DNA of 64,000 bases from Modestobacter sp. VKM Ac-2985 (GCF_026967925.1 NZ_JAPVBI010000003.1:871070-935069); one strand, 5' to 3'. Shown: positions 15,657-25,639, counted from the first letter of the stretch. The notes: generated from the letters alone by a model not told the origin. Numbers and translations: made by a program.

Positions 15657-16304
15657 ATGCCGCAGCCTGTCAACCGGCGCTCCTACAGCTCTCCGTTGCG
15701 GGCCGAGCGGGCGAGGGGGACCCGTCGCCGGGTGATCGCGGCGGGCATCGAGCTCTTCCTCGCCCGGGGCTACGCCGGGACGACCCTGGCCGCGGTGGCC
15801 GCCGGGGCCCAGGTCTCGGTCGACACGGTCTTCCACCTGTTCGGGAGCAAGCGCGGGCTGCTGCAGGCGGCGATGGACACCGTGATCGGGGGTGATGACG
15901 CCGACGTCCCGCTGCTGGAGCGACCCGATCCCCAGACGATGCGGGCGGAGACCGATCCACGCCGGCAGATCGCACTGTTCGCCCACGGCATCCTCAGCCA
16001 GCTCGAACGGATCGCCCCGGTCGACGCCATGCTGCGCAGCGCTGCGGCCGTCGACGCCGACGTCGCCGCACTGCGGGAGGACCTGCACCATCGCCAGCGG
16101 CGCCAGGCCATGACGACCGTCGCGGGCTGGATCGCGTCGAACAGCCCCCTGCGGGACGCGATGCCGGTCGAGGAGGCAGCCGCCATCCTGTGGACGCTCA
16201 CCAGCCCCGAGCTGCACCACATGTTCCGGGTCGACTGCGGCTGGCCTCCGGACCGGTACGAACGCTGGCTGCGCACCACGCTGGAAGACGGCCTGCTGCC
16301 CTGA
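15657..16304 (+). CDS. TetR/AcrR family transcriptional regulator
   Basis: A 215-residue TetR-type repressor. The N-terminal helix-turn-helix is RRRVIAAGIELFLARGYAGTTLAAVAAGAQVSVDTVFHLFGSKRGLL spanning about 23-70; the remainder is a helical ligand domain with no recognisable pocket. The ATG at 15657 is preferred over a GTG nine bases upstream because TAGCGT, a fair -10 box, lies seven bases before it, which would make the mRNA leaderless; no ribosome binding site is seen for either. Probably represses itself and the divergent methyltransferase through the operator at 15616-15634. Confidence 0.83.
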   Translation: MPQPVNRRSYSSPLRAERARGTRRRVIAAGIELFLARGYAGTTLAAVAAGAQVSVDTVFHLFGSKRGLLQAAMDTVIGGDDADVPLLERPDPQTMRAETDPRRQIALFAHGILSQLERIAPVDAMLRSAAAVDADVAALREDLHHRQRRQAMTTVAGWIASNSPLRDAMPVEEAAAILWTLTSPELHHMFRVDCGWPPDRYERWLRTTLEDGLLP

Positions 16305-16334
16305 CGGGCCGAGAGCCGACCCAGACCCGGGCAA

Positions 16335-17294
16335 TCAGCGATCGGTGTGGCTGGGGGCCGCTCGGAGTGCAGCCGCGGCGCGGCGCTCGACGCGCGCCTG
16401 GACCAGCAGCGCCCCGGTGACCGCCATCCCGGCTCCGACGGCGAGGGCCAGCATCGGCAGCACGCCGTCATCGGGGGCCAGCAGGCTGCGGTCCTCCTCC
16501 TGCCACGGCCACAACGCGCGGAGCGACCCCGCCATGAGCCCGGTCATCAGCGCCAGGGTCAGGGCGTGGTGCCGACGCAGCGCGACCTGCAGCGCCTTGA
16601 CGAACAGTCCCAGTCCCAACGCCGCCCCGAGGGCGAAGGCACCCAGGTAGCCGACGTCGCGGTCGTTGACCGCCGCCAGGGTCGGTTGGTACAACCCGAC
16701 GGTCAGCAGGAGGAAGGAGCCGGACACCCCGGGCAGCACCAGCGCGCAGATGGCCACCGCGGCAGCGGGGACGACCAGCGTGAGCGGCGGATCGACGTCG
16801 CCTCCGGGTGGCAGCCCGGTCAGCAGGAACGCCACGACGGCGCCCAGCACAGCGATGGCGACGTCCCGCCCGGCCCAGCGGCCCACCATCCGCGCGGGGA
16901 CGACGATCGAGAACAGCACCAGCCCGAAGAAGACCGCCCGCGCCCCGACCGGGTGGTCCTCGACCAGCGGCTCGAGGAGCCGGGCCGCGACCAGGACGGC
17001 GACGACCATGCCGACCAGCACCGGGACGATCGTGCTCCAGTGCGCCCGGTTCAGCTCCGTGCGGGCCGCCGCCCACCGCCCGGTGAGCGCCAGTCGCAAC
17101 GCCGTCACGACGTGCCCGGCACCGTCTATGAGCCGTCCGTACACCCCGACGACGAGCGCGACCGTGCCCCCGCTGACCCCCGGGACGACTTCGGCGGCGC
17201 CCATCGCCATCCCTCGGAGGACGTGGCCGGGACCGTGTGCGAGCCCCGCTCCCGGGGCCGGTGGACGGGAACTGCCGTGCTCCGCTGGGTGCAT
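16335..17294 (-). CDS. DUF368 (PopT-type) membrane transporter
   Basis: A 319-residue polytopic membrane protein of the DUF368 family. The family hallmark GMAMGAAEVVPGVSGGTVALVVGVYGRLI near residue 28 and its internal echo ICALVLPGVSGSFLLLTVGLYQP near 178 show the two-fold repeat. Members of this family have been shown to return undecaprenyl phosphate across the membrane for envelope synthesis; that role is inferred here by family. About eight to nine membrane segments can be seen. It is convergent with the TetR gene. Confidence 0.87.
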   Translation of the reverse strand: MHPAEHGSSRPPAPGAGLAHGPGHVLRGMAMGAAEVVPGVSGGTVALVVGVYGRLIDGAGHVVTALRLALTGRWAAARTELNRAHWSTIVPVLVGMVVAVLVAARLLEPLVEDHPVGARAVFFGLVLFSIVVPARMVGRWAGRDVAIAVLGAVVAFLLTGLPPGGDVDPPLTLVVPAAAVAICALVLPGVSGSFLLLTVGLYQPTLAAVNDRDVGYLGAFALGAALGLGLFVKALQVALRRHHALTLALMTGLMAGSLRALWPWQEEDRSLLAPDDGVLPMLALAVGAGMAVTGALLVQARVERRAAAALRAAPSHTDR

Positions 17295-17325
17295 CGCCGG
17301 AAAGCTACCGCCTGCACTGATCCGG

Positions 17326-17481
17326 TCAGACCTTGGTGTTGCGCTTCACCCAGCCGAAGGCAGCGGTCGCGACGAAGAGCACGGCGCCGATCACGAGCAG
17401 CCAGAACAAGCCCTCCACGACCGCACCGATGACCACGAACGCCAGCCACAGGACCAGCAGCAGTGCGATGAACCCGAGCAT
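17326..17481 (-). CDS. Tiny hydrophobic membrane protein
   Basis: An ATG at 17481 opens a 51-codon gene reading MLGFIALLLVLWLAFVVIGA and ending GWVKRNTKV. Two membrane segments (about 3-21 and 24-43) with a basic C-terminal tail. GGAGAGGGG stands before the start, a strong ribosome binding site. Small hydrophobic proteins like this are common in actinobacteria; the function is unknown. The next gene downstream on the strand is DUF368, 31 bases away. Confidence 0.7.
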   Translation of the reverse strand: MLGFIALLLVLWLAFVVIGAVVEGLFWLLVIGAVLFVATAAFGWVKRNTKV

Positions 17482-17580
17482 GAGGATCCCCTCTCCGTTG
17501 TCCCCGAGGATCTGCCCGCCCCCCTCCCCTCGGACACCCGTTGGGCGCGATCGTCACCTGATCGCCACGATGGCGACGGG

Positions 17581-17610
17581 GCGTGACGGGGCGTGACGGG
17601 GCGTGACGGG
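17581..17610. repeat. Three tandem copies of GCGTGACGGG
   Basis: A ten-base unit is repeated exactly three times at 17581-17610, ending 11 bases before the furA -35 box. A shorter partial copy (GCGACGGG) precedes it. No coding region covers it, and it may bind a regulator or simply be a slippage repeat. Confidence 0.75.
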
Positions 17611-17621
17611 CCGGTCGTTTC

Positions 17622-17650
17622 TTGACTGCTTCAAGGAAACGGGCCACGAT
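17622..17650 (+). promoter_or_regulatory. furA promoter with Fur-type inverted repeat
   Basis: TTGACT (17622-17627) and CACGAT (17645-17650) are 17 bases apart, and CACGAT ends six bases before the furA GTG, so the message probably starts at or near the start codon. CTTGA-ctgct-TCAAG (17621-17635) is an inverted repeat covering the -35 box, in an AT-richer patch, fitting an autoregulatory FurA operator. Confidence 0.65.
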
Positions 17651-17656
17651 GACCCC

Positions 17657-18133
17657 GTGACCGACCCTGCGGAGCTGGAGCGCGACCTGCGGTCCGCGGG
17701 CCTGCGCGTCACCCGCCCCCGCCTGGCAGTGCTCGACGCCGTCCACGCCCACCCGCACCTCGACACCGAGGCCCTCATCGGCGCGGCACGCACCCGCCTG
17801 GACGCGGTCTCCCACCAGGCGGTCTACGACGTGCTGCGGGTGCTCACCGACACCGGTCTCGTGCGGCGCATCCAGCCGCAGGGATCGGTCGCCCGCTACG
17901 AGGCGCGTGTCGGCGACAACCACCACCACCTGGTCTGCCGATCCTGCGGCGCCATCAGCGACGTCGACTGCGCCACCGGTGCAGCGCCGTGCCTGACGCC
18001 GTCCGGCGACGCCCCGCCCGACTTCGTCGTCGACGAGGCCGAGGTCATCTACTGGGGCCGGTGCCGCTCCTGCGCCACCGCACCGGCCGCCCCGTCCACC
18101 ACCGACCGTCCCGCAGAGAGAGGCAACCCGTGA
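17657..18133 (+). CDS. furA: Fur-family redox/metal repressor upstream of katG
   Basis: A 158-residue Fur protein. The winged helix ([32 protein letters not shown], then [22 protein letters not shown]) fills the first 75 residues; the metal-binding half has [19 protein letters not shown], with a CxxC for structural zinc, and a second CRSC near the end. In actinobacteria FurA represses the following katG and is relieved by peroxide. The GTG at 17657 is chosen from the promoter position and from the family start. Its stop overlaps the katG start (GTGA), so they are one transcript. Confidence 0.92.
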   Translation: MTDPAELERDLRSAGLRVTRPRLAVLDAVHAHPHLDTEALIGAARTRLDAVSHQAVYDVLRVLTDTGLVRRIQPQGSVARYEARVGDNHHHLVCRSCGAISDVDCATGAAPCLTPSGDAPPDFVVDEAEVIYWGRCRSCATAPAAPSTTDRPAERGNP

Positions 18134-20391
18134 CCGAACACGACAAGTCCCAGGTCAGCACGGCCGACTACGACAAGACCGAGGTCGCCAAGACGCAGTC
18201 GGAGAGCACCAGCGAGAGCGAGAACCCGGCGATCAAGGCGCCGGAGCCGGTCACCAACGGGCGCCCCCGCACCGCCCGCGACTGGTGGCCCAACCAGGTC
18301 GACGTCCAGGTGCTGAACAAGACCTCCAAGGACTCCGACCCGCTCGGCGTGGACTTCGACTACAAGGCCGCCGTGGCCACGCTGGACGTCGAGGCGGTCA
18401 AGCGCGACGTCGTCGAGGTCATGCGCACCTCGCAGGACTGGTGGCCGGCGGACTGGGGCCACTACGGCCCGCTGTTCATCCGGATGTCCTGGCACGCCGC
18501 GGGCACCTACCGCATCGCCGACGGCCGCGGTGGCGGTGGCGAGGGCGGGCAGCGCTTCGCCCCGCTGAACAGCTGGCCGGACAACGCGAACCTGGACAAG
18601 GCCCGCCGGCTGCTGCTGCCGGTCAAGCAGAAGTACGGCCGCAAGCTCTCCTGGGCCGACCTGCTGGTGCTCGCCGGCAACGTCGCACACGACGACATGG
18701 GCCTGAAGACCTTCGGCTTCGCCTTCGGCCGCGCCGACAACTGGCAGCCCGGTGAGGTCTTCTGGGGCCCGGAGGACACCTGGCTCGGCGACGAGCGCTA
18801 CGCCGACGACGCCCCGCTGGACCTGGACGACGGCCACCTCGCCGCCGTCACCATGGGCCTGATCTACGTCAACCCGGAGGGTCCGCAGGGCAAGCCGGAC
18901 CCGCTGGCGTCCGCGCACGACATCCGCGTCACCTTCAGCCGGATGGGCATGAACGACGAGGAGACCGTCGCGCTGATCGCCGGCGGCCACACCTTCGGCA
19001 AGACGCACGGCGCGGGCAACCCCGAGCTGGTCGGCCCGGAGCCCGAGGGCTGCCCGGTGCACGGCAACGGCATCGGCTGGGTCAGCCAGTACGGCACCGG
19101 CAAGGGCGCCGACACCATCACCAGCGGCCTCGAGGGCGCGTGGACCCCGACGCCGACGACGTGGGACAACACCTACTTCGAGATGCTGTTCAGCTACGAC
19201 TGGGAGCTCACCGAGAGCCCGGCCGGCGCCAAGCAGTGGAAGCCGAAGAACCCCGAGGCGCAGGAGCTCGTCCCCGACGCGCACATCGAGGGCAAGAAGA
19301 ACGCCCCGATGATGGCGACCACCGACCTCGCCCTGATGGCCGACCCTGGCTTCAAGGAGATCTCCGAGCGGTTCTACAACGACCCGGAGTACTTCGCCGA
19401 CTCCTACGCCCGGGCCTGGTTCAAGCTGCTGCACCGCGACATGGGCCCGAAGAGCCGCTACGTCGGCCCGGACGTGCCGGCCGAGGAGCTCATCTGGCAG
19501 GACCCGGTCCCGGCCGTCGACCACGAGCTGGTGGGCGAGGCGGAGATCGCCGACCTCAAGGCCCGCCTGCTCGCCTCGGGGCTGACGGTGTCGCAGCTGG
19601 TGCACACCTCCTGGTCGGCGGCGGCGTCCTACCGCGGCACCGACAAGCGCGGTGGCGCCAACGGCGCTCGGCTCCGGCTGGAGCCGCAGCGCAACTGGGC
19701 AGCCAACCAGGGCGTCACCGACGCGCTGCCGGTGCTGGAGCAGGTGAAGAGCGACTTCGAGTCCCAGACCGGCAAGCGGGTGTCGCTGGCCGACCTGATC
19801 GTGCTCGGTGGCACCGCGGCGGTGGAGAAGGCCGCGGCCGACGCCGGCGTGCAGCTCACCGTGCCGTTCTCCCCCGGCCGCACCGACGCCAGCCAGGAGC
19901 AGACCGACGTCGAGAACTTCCGCTGGCTCGAGCCGCGCGCCGACGGCTTCCGCAACTACCTCCAGCCGGGCAGCAAGCTCGAGCCGGAGACGCTGCTGAT
20001 CGACCGCGCCTACATGCTCGAGCTGACCGCGCGGGAGATGGTCGTGCTCCTCGGCGGCCTGCGGGTGCTCGGGGCCAACACCGGCGGCGTGCAGCACGGC
20101 GTGTTCACCGACCGGCCCGGCGTCCTGTCGCAGGACTTCTTCCGCAACCTGCTGGACCTGGGCGTCCAGTGGCGCACCTCGGTGCAGGACGAGGACGTCT
20201 ACGAGGGCCTGGACGCCGACGGCAACGTCGTCCGCACGGCGACCGCGGTGGACCTGGTGCTCAACTCCAACTCCATCCTGCGCGGCATCGTCGAGGTCTA
20301 CTCCGGCGACGACATGCACGAGAGGTTCGCTCAGGACTTCGCCGCCGCCTGGGTCAAGGTGATGGAGCTCGACCGCTACGACCTGCGGTAA
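18130..20391 (+). CDS. katG: Catalase-peroxidase KatG
   Basis: A 753-residue bifunctional catalase-peroxidase, heme b enzyme, cytoplasmic. The distal site [11 protein letters not shown] holds Arg118, Trp121 and His122; Trp121, Tyr246 (LIYVNPEGP) and Met272 (SRMGMND) can form the covalent Met-Tyr-Trp adduct needed for catalase activity; the proximal heme ligand is His287 in [11 protein letters not shown]. The C-terminal duplicated peroxidase-like half is complete. The GTG start overlaps the furA stop and follows the purine run GCAGAGAGAGG, like the processed, stabilised 5' ends described for mycobacterial katG. It removes peroxide and is controlled by FurA. Confidence 0.97.
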   Translation: MTEHDKSQVSTADYDKTEVAKTQSESTSESENPAIKAPEPVTNGRPRTARDWWPNQVDVQVLNKTSKDSDPLGVDFDYKAAVATLDVEAVKRDVVEVMRTSQDWWPADWGHYGPLFIRMSWHAAGTYRIADGRGGGGEGGQRFAPLNSWPDNANLDKARRLLLPVKQKYGRKLSWADLLVLAGNVAHDDMGLKTFGFAFGRADNWQPGEVFWGPEDTWLGDERYADDAPLDLDDGHLAAVTMGLIYVNPEGPQGKPDPLASAHDIRVTFSRMGMNDEETVALIAGGHTFGKTHGAGNPELVGPEPEGCPVHGNGIGWVSQYGTGKGADTITSGLEGAWTPTPTTWDNTYFEMLFSYDWELTESPAGAKQWKPKNPEAQELVPDAHIEGKKNAPMMATTDLALMADPGFKEISERFYNDPEYFADSYARAWFKLLHRDMGPKSRYVGPDVPAEELIWQDPVPAVDHELVGEAEIADLKARLLASGLTVSQLVHTSWSAAASYRGTDKRGGANGARLRLEPQRNWAANQGVTDALPVLEQVKSDFESQTGKRVSLADLIVLGGTAAVEKAAADAGVQLTVPFSPGRTDASQEQTDVENFRWLEPRADGFRNYLQPGSKLEPETLLIDRAYMLELTAREMVVLLGGLRVLGANTGGVQHGVFTDRPGVLSQDFFRNLLDLGVQWRTSVQDEDVYEGLDADGNVVRTATAVDLVLNSNSILRGIVEVYSGDDMHERFAQDFAAAWVKVMELDRYDLR

Positions 20392-20403
20392 CCCACCCCC
20401 ACC

Positions 20404-20442
20404 CGGACGCCCCGGCCCGCCTCGTGCGGGCCGGGGCGTCCG
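20404..20442. terminator. Terminator hairpin after katG
   Basis: A perfect 17-base-pair stem (arms 20404-20420 and 20426-20442) around a five-base loop, 12 bases after the katG stop. It also lies beyond the 3' end of the convergent gene at 20477 and probably stops both. Confidence 0.85.
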
Positions 20443-20476
20443 TGCGTTCACGGGCAGCTGCCCGCGGGGCCGCTCC

Positions 20477-21376
20477 TCACCACTCCAGGACGACGTCGAA
20501 GGTCTGCCCCCCGTCGTCGGACTCGACGAGGGCCTCGGCGGTGGCGACGACGAGCCGGGTCACGCCGTCCCCGATGCCCGCCAGCGCCAGCGCCTGCGGA
20601 GCGGACCCCAGCCGAGCTCCCTGACGCCAGGTGACACCGCCGTCGGTGCTGGTCCAGACGACGCCGGAGGGGGCCACCCCGGCGACCTCCCCGTCCGTCT
20701 CGGCCCAGTCCACCACCTGGAGGAGCGGGGCACCCTCCACCAGGGTCCAGGTCCCGCCGCCGTCAGTGGAACGGAGGAGCCCCTCGGCCGTCGTGGCCAG
20801 CACCCGTTCCCCGGTCGGGGACGCGGTGAGCGTGTGGGGCTCGGCCGGGATGGCGACCTCCTCCCAGGTCGTGCCGTCGCTGCTGCGCACGAGCGTGCCG
20901 TCGTACCCCAGGACGCCGGCGGCGCTGGCGGTCAGGGCGTGGAAGTCCGACCGGCCCTGCCGGGACACCGGGCTCCAGGTCCGGCCGGCGTCGGTCGACT
21001 CGATCAGCCCCATGGGCTCGGGCAGGTCGGCGTGCAGACCGGGATGGCCGGAGGCGAGGAGGCGATCGGGCCCGGCGATCGTGAACCCCATCAGGTCCAT
21101 GACCGGGCTGACCAGCGCGGCCGCTCCCCCGTCGGTCACCTCGAACAGGCCCTCGTGCGTGGCGAGGAACAGGGCGTCGCCGGCCGGGTCGATCCCCACT
21201 CCGTGCACGTGGCTGATCGCCGCGGAGGACGTGGCGGGGGTCGGCGGAGCAGCGACCGACTGCGGTGCGCCCGACGTACAGCCGGCCAGCAGGGCCGCGA
21301 CGGGCAGCAGGCCGACGGCCGCGCTCCGCCGTCGACGGAGGCCCGGGACCGGACGCGGCTGGGCGGGTGGTGTCAC
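20477..21376 (-). CDS. F510_1955-type BNR-repeat lipoprotein
   Basis: A 299-residue secreted lipoprotein. A signal peptide ends in the lipobox LLAGC (about 31-35). The mature protein is a beta-propeller with BNR/Asp-box repeats: LIESTDAGRTW, LLRSTDGGGTW, VWTSTDGGVTW and LVESDDGGQTF. The opening ISHVHGVGIDPAGDALFLATHEGLF is typical of the F510_1955 glycosylhydrolase-like family. Such proteins are annotated as sialidase-like, but no catalytic residue is evident and the role is unknown. The GTG start has GAAGGAG upstream. It lies with DUF305 genes, a frequent pairing in actinobacterial copper/metal regions. Confidence 0.8.
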   Translation of the reverse strand: MTPPAQPRPVPGLRRRRSAAVGLLPVAALLAGCTSGAPQSVAAPPTPATSSAAISHVHGVGIDPAGDALFLATHEGLFEVTDGGAAALVSPVMDLMGFTIAGPDRLLASGHPGLHADLPEPMGLIESTDAGRTWSPVSRQGRSDFHALTASAAGVLGYDGTLVRSSDGTTWEEVAIPAEPHTLTASPTGERVLATTAEGLLRSTDGGGTWTLVEGAPLLQVVDWAETDGEVAGVAPSGVVWTSTDGGVTWRQGARLGSAPQALALAGIGDGVTRLVVATAEALVESDDGGQTFDVVLEW

Positions 21377-21414
21377 GGAGGTGCTCCTTCGTCGTGGGAC
21401 ACGGTGGGATCGGA

Positions 21415-22056
<642 letters not shown>

Positions 22057-22143
22057 GCTGGGTCTCCTGTCCTGCGGGGATGTGGGCATGCGTGCGAGAC
22101 CCCGGCGCAGCGTGGGCTGTCGGGGTGGGCGCAGCAGTTCGGC

Positions 22144-22584
22144 CTAGATCCGCAGGAGGCAGAGTGCGGCGAGGTCGGGCGGTCGAGGCTGCCGCGACCA
22201 CCCGGTGGTGCAGTGCGGCGAGGTGGGCCTGCCGCCGGCGAGCCGGACCGCCAGGCCGCGGAGCCGGCTCGACGCGCCCATGACCGTGAGCCCCGCCAGG
22301 AGGGCGGCGAGACAGAAGGCCAGGACGTGCCCGTCGTGCCAGGGGGCGAGCGACCCGGGGTCCCCCGCTCCACCAGTCCCCGGCAGGGCCGCGTGCTGGT
22401 GGCCGCGCATCGCAGCGGCGACGACGATCGGGCCCGCGGCCGCTGCTGCCGGGACGTCGACGGAGGCAGTCGGAGCGACCGTGACGGACTCGTGCCCCAG
22501 GGTCGGGTCGGGCATCGTGCACTGGACCCCGTGCACGCCGAAGACCGCTGCGAGCAGCAGCAGCGCCGTCCAGACCCGTGGCAC
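22144..22584 (-). CDS. Small membrane protein (DUF6153-like)
   Basis: A 146-residue protein with an N-terminal hydrophobic segment (about 3-20, VWTALLLLAAVFGVHGVQC) and a second near 92-112 (HVLAFCLAALLAGLTVMGA). The loop between holds scattered His and Met, for example MRGHQHAALPG and APWHDGHVLAF. This resembles the DUF6153 proteins found beside DUF305 genes. The GTG at 22584 is preceded by GGGGAGG at eight bases. It leads the minus-strand run DUF6153-DUF305-BNR. Confidence 0.62.
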   Translation of the reverse strand: MPRVWTALLLLAAVFGVHGVQCTMPDPTLGHESVTVAPTASVDVPAAAAAGPIVVAAAMRGHQHAALPGTGGAGDPGSLAPWHDGHVLAFCLAALLAGLTVMGASSRLRGLAVRLAGGRPTSPHCTTGWSRQPRPPDLAALCLLRI

Positions 22585-22779
22585 CCGGACCACCTCCCCA
22601 CCTGACGGTACGACGGCAGGCCGGACGTGCTGATCAGGCCTCCGGATGGTCACACGGGGCGGGTCGCCGTCTCCCGGGAGCGTCGCCGGCGGCTCGTTTG
22701 GCCGGACGTACGTACGGGCACGCGGGCAACGAGCACGCGCACGGACCCCTTCCATCGACGACAGGGCGGAGACCCGGAC

Positions 22780-23376
22780 ATGGCGACACAGAAGGACGTC
22801 GAGGGCACCGAGCAGGAGAAGAGCGGCGGCATGTCGCACCAGACGAAGATGTACCTGCGCTTCGCCGCCATGATCACCACGTCCATGGTCGTCATGTACT
22901 GGACCATGTTTGCCGGCACGTGGGAGTGGAGCCACGTCCGGTGGAGCGAGAGCCGCCTGTTCATGGCGCTCACCATGGGCGGCACCATGGGGTTGATCAT
23001 GCTCGCGTGGATGCTCAACATGTACAAGAACATGAAGGGCAACATCGCCATCGTGGCGGTCAGCCTGCTGCTGCTGGGCGGCGGGATCGCGCTGGACCGC
23101 AGCCAGACCACCGTGCAGGACTCCGCCTGGATGAGCGCGATGATCCCGCACCACTCGCTGGCGATCACCCGCTCCGAGCGCGCCGAGATCACCGACGTCC
23201 GGGTCTGCCAGCTCGCCGTGGAGATCATCCAGGCCCAGGAGCGGGAGATCAGCGAGATGGAGTGGCTGATCGAGGACATCGAGGAGAACGGCGAGGCCGA
23301 GACGCTCGAGGAGGCGCTGGCCCGGCCCGTCCCCGAGTTCGACGCGTCCGCTCTCCGCGACTGCCCGGAAGCCTGA
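22780..23376 (+). CDS. Membrane DUF305 protein
   Basis: A 198-residue protein with three membrane helices (about 27-45, 58-77 and 85-103), rich in Met, followed by a DUF305 domain with MSAMIPHHSLAITRSERAEI and EIIQAQEREISEMEWLIEDI. It differs from the lipoprotein DUF305 at 21415 in topology and is divergent from that operon. The 195 bases between the two divergent starts include the ten-base palindrome CGTACGTACG (22707-22716), a possible operator. The ATG is preceded by a modest site (GGCGGAG). Confidence 0.82.
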   Translation: MATQKDVEGTEQEKSGGMSHQTKMYLRFAAMITTSMVVMYWTMFAGTWEWSHVRWSESRLFMALTMGGTMGLIMLAWMLNMYKNMKGNIAIVAVSLLLLGGGIALDRSQTTVQDSAWMSAMIPHHSLAITRSERAEITDVRVCQLAVEIIQAQEREISEMEWLIEDIEENGEAETLEEALARPVPEFDASALRDCPEA

Positions 23377-23418
23377 TCCCCTCCGCGAACTGACCAGGCC
23401 GCGTGGCCGGAACCTGCC

Positions 23419-24171
23419 TCAGATCGCGACCAGCAGCGCGCTGAAGACGACGCAAGCGCCCCCGAGCAGAGGGAAGTGCGCCCGTCCCGCCCCGGGCAGC
23501 TGCTGCGTGAGACTGGTCAGGACGATCGATCCGGCCAGCAGCGCGGAGAACACGCGCACGGCCTCGTCGCCCAGATCGACGGTGGCGCCGAGCCCCCACC
23601 CCACCAGGACGGCCGCGGCCAGGACCCACCGCCCCAGCCGGTCGTAGGCCCGCGGGTCCTGGTCGCGCAGCGCGATCTCCCCGGTGAGGTACCGGGCGGA
23701 CAGGGCGACCGTGTAGAGGGCCAGCTCGGCCGGCCCGGGACGCACCTGGTGCACCAGCAGGTAGCCGACGAAGAGGTTGAACACCAGGTACAGCGCGCCG
23801 CTCGCCCAGAACGGCCATGGGGTCGGCACACCGCCCCGCTGCTGCTCCTCCCGGGCGTCCCGGTCCTGTGCCCAGTCGAGCACGGCGTAGTACAGCAGCA
23901 GACCGACCAGGGCGATGAGGAACGGGCGATCGACCAGCAGCCCGAGGGACCCCCGGGACGCACCGGAAGCGGGCTGCGCCAGGTCGGGGAGCAACCGGAC
24001 GAAGACGTAGGCGATCGCCAGTCCATCGGCGATCGACTGGAATCGGGCCGAACGGGGCGACACGCGCCGGCACAGCCTGGGCACGAGGACCTGCACGAGC
24101 ACCAACGCGCCGGCGGCCGCGAGGGCGGCGAGCGGCACGCCGCTCCCGGTCACCTGGGCAGCGGTCAGCAT
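23419..24171 (-). CDS. Polytopic membrane protein of unknown function
   Basis: A 250-residue protein with about seven membrane segments. The block FQSIADGLAIAYVFVRLLPDLA near 46 and LLYYAVLDWAQDRDAREEQQRG near 93 faintly recall ZIP-type metal transporters, but the metal-binding His residues of that family are absent. The start at 24171 has no strong ribosome binding site and an internal start is possible. Convergent with the DUF305 gene. Confidence 0.6.
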   Translation of the reverse strand: MLTAAQVTGSGVPLAALAAAGALVLVQVLVPRLCRRVSPRSARFQSIADGLAIAYVFVRLLPDLAQPASGASRGSLGLLVDRPFLIALVGLLLYYAVLDWAQDRDAREEQQRGGVPTPWPFWASGALYLVFNLFVGYLLVHQVRPGPAELALYTVALSARYLTGEIALRDQDPRAYDRLGRWVLAAAVLVGWGLGATVDLGDEAVRVFSALLAGSIVLTSLTQQLPGAGRAHFPLLGGACVVFSALLVAI

Positions 24172-24290
24172 CGGGTGCGGCTCGGTCCCGCATCGGGACG
24201 GACCGCGCCCGGCACGGACGCCGCCGGGACAGTTCCCGCCGGGGCGGCACGTGCGTCCGGCATCCGGGCAGTGTCCCGCACGGCGACGAG

Positions 24291-24320
24291 CGCCTCGCAC
24301 GCCGATCGGCGTGCGAGGCG
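24291..24320. terminator. Terminator hairpin after the LysM deacetylase gene
   Basis: CGCCTCGCACGCCGA followed at once by its exact complement gives a 30-base perfect palindrome, 32 bases beyond the stop of the deacetylase gene (minus strand). It should end that transcript. Confidence 0.8.
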
Positions 24321-24352
24321 GCGACCGGCCGCAGCCGGCTCCGGGGGCCGGC

Positions 24353-25498
24353 TCAGCCGGCGGGGATGGTCAGCTGCTGGCCGACCTGGAGCAGGTTCGG
24401 GTCCGGGCCGATGGTGGCGCGGTTGGCCTGGTAGATCTCCTGCCACGTCGCGCTGTAGCCGGACGCGATCGAGCCCAGGGTGTCCCCCGGCTGCACGACG
24501 TAGGTCGTCGTCCCGCCGGCGGGCGGCGTCGGCGTACCACCGCCACCACCACCGCCGCCGGCACCGGGGATGGTGAGCCGCTGGCCGACCTGCAGCATGT
24601 TCGGGTCCGGGCCGATGGTGGCGCGGTTGGCCTGGTAGATCTCCTGCCACGTCGCGCTGTACCCCGCCGCGATCGAGCCCAGGGTGTCCCCCGGCTGCAC
24701 CACGTACGTGCCCCCCTGTCCCGACCCGGAGGAGAACGCGCGGCCCGCCGGGTCGGTGAAGGTGTAGCCGCGGGAGGCGTAGTAGGAGATGACGTCGTCC
24801 AGCGCGGCCACGGTGTTCTGCCGGTAGCCGCCCCCGTCGTGCATGAGCACGATCGGGTGCGCACTGCGCGGCGACGTGGCGCGCTCGATGATCTGCTGCT
24901 GGAACGACGGGCTCCAGCTCGCCGGGGTGGACCAGTCGCGGGTGTCCAGCGACCAGTCCACGACGGTCATCCCCCGGTCCCAGGCCAGGCCGGCGATCGC
25001 CGGATCGTCGTGGTCGCCGAACGGTCCGCGGAAGAAGCACGGTTCCGTCCCGGCGGCGTTCACGATCGTCTGGGTGGTCCGCTCGATCTCGGCGATCCGG
25101 GCCGCCGGGGCGATCTGGCTGAGGTAGGGGTGCGACCAGGTGTGGTTCCCGATCGCGTGACCCTCGGCGACGATCCGCCGCACCAGGTCCGGGTGCGCGG
25201 CGGCCTGGTCTCCGCGCACGAAGAAGGTGGCCTGGACGCCGCTGGACCGCAGCACGTCCAGCACGTCGGGCGTGTTCTCCGGCCACGGACCGTCGTCGAA
25301 CGTCAGCGCGACGGTGCGGGCGGCAGTGGCCGGTGTGGTGTCCAGGACGGTACGGATCGGAGCCGGGCACTCGGCCGCCTGCGCGGCGTGCCCGCTGAGC
25401 GCCTGCCCGGTGCAGATCAGCGCCGCTGCCGCGACCACCCCTGCCAGCCGGGCTCCCCATCGCCGTCCGTCAGTCCTCGTCGCTCCCATGGCGTCCAC
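24353..25498 (-). CDS. Secreted polysaccharide deacetylase with two LysM repeats
   Basis: A 381-residue exported enzyme. After a signal peptide (to about residue 42) comes a NodB domain with the metal motifs TVALTFDDGPWPENT near 62, AIGNHTWSHPYLS near 114 and PIVLMHDGGGYRQNT near 215. Two LysM modules, TYVVQPGDTLGSIAAGYSAT and its near copy, bind peptidoglycan or chitin and are separated by a Gly run and a Thr/Pro linker. It probably N-deacetylates cell-wall glycan or chitin. The GTG at 25498 has GAGGGGG seven bases upstream, better than the ATG nine bases later. The two LysM repeats are nearly identical in DNA, a recent duplication. Confidence 0.93.
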   Translation of the reverse strand: MDAMGATRTDGRRWGARLAGVVAAAALICTGQALSGHAAQAAECPAPIRTVLDTTPATAARTVALTFDDGPWPENTPDVLDVLRSSGVQATFFVRGDQAAAHPDLVRRIVAEGHAIGNHTWSHPYLSQIAPAARIAEIERTTQTIVNAAGTEPCFFRGPFGDHDDPAIAGLAWDRGMTVVDWSLDTRDWSTPASWSPSFQQQIIERATSPRSAHPIVLMHDGGGYRQNTVAALDDVISYYASRGYTFTDPAGRAFSSGSGQGGTYVVQPGDTLGSIAAGYSATWQEIYQANRATIGPDPNMLQVGQRLTIPGAGGGGGGGGTPTPPAGGTTTYVVQPGDTLGSIASGYSATWQEIYQANRATIGPDPNLLQVGQQLTIPAG

Positions 25499-25604
25499 GT
25501 CGGTGCCCCCTCGTGATCGTCGTCGTCCCAGGCTGGCAGGGGCGTTCCCGAGGTCAAGGGCAGCGGATCGGGATCGGGCGCATCGTCACGAGACCGTCAT
25601 CGCC

Positions 25605-25639
25605 GCCTGTGCCGGGCGCCGTCGGCCACCGGCACAGGC
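25605..25639. terminator. Terminator hairpin after the DUF808 gene
   Basis: GCCTGTGCCGG and CCGGCACAGGC form an 11-base-pair stem with a 13-base loop, ten bases past the stop of the DUF808 gene on the minus strand. Confidence 0.65.

Noticed and set aside
17989-18129. Longer N-terminus for KatG
   Set aside because: The extra residues are an Arg-rich shadow of furA; GTG 18130 has a purine-rich site and overlaps the furA stop, as is usual for this pair.
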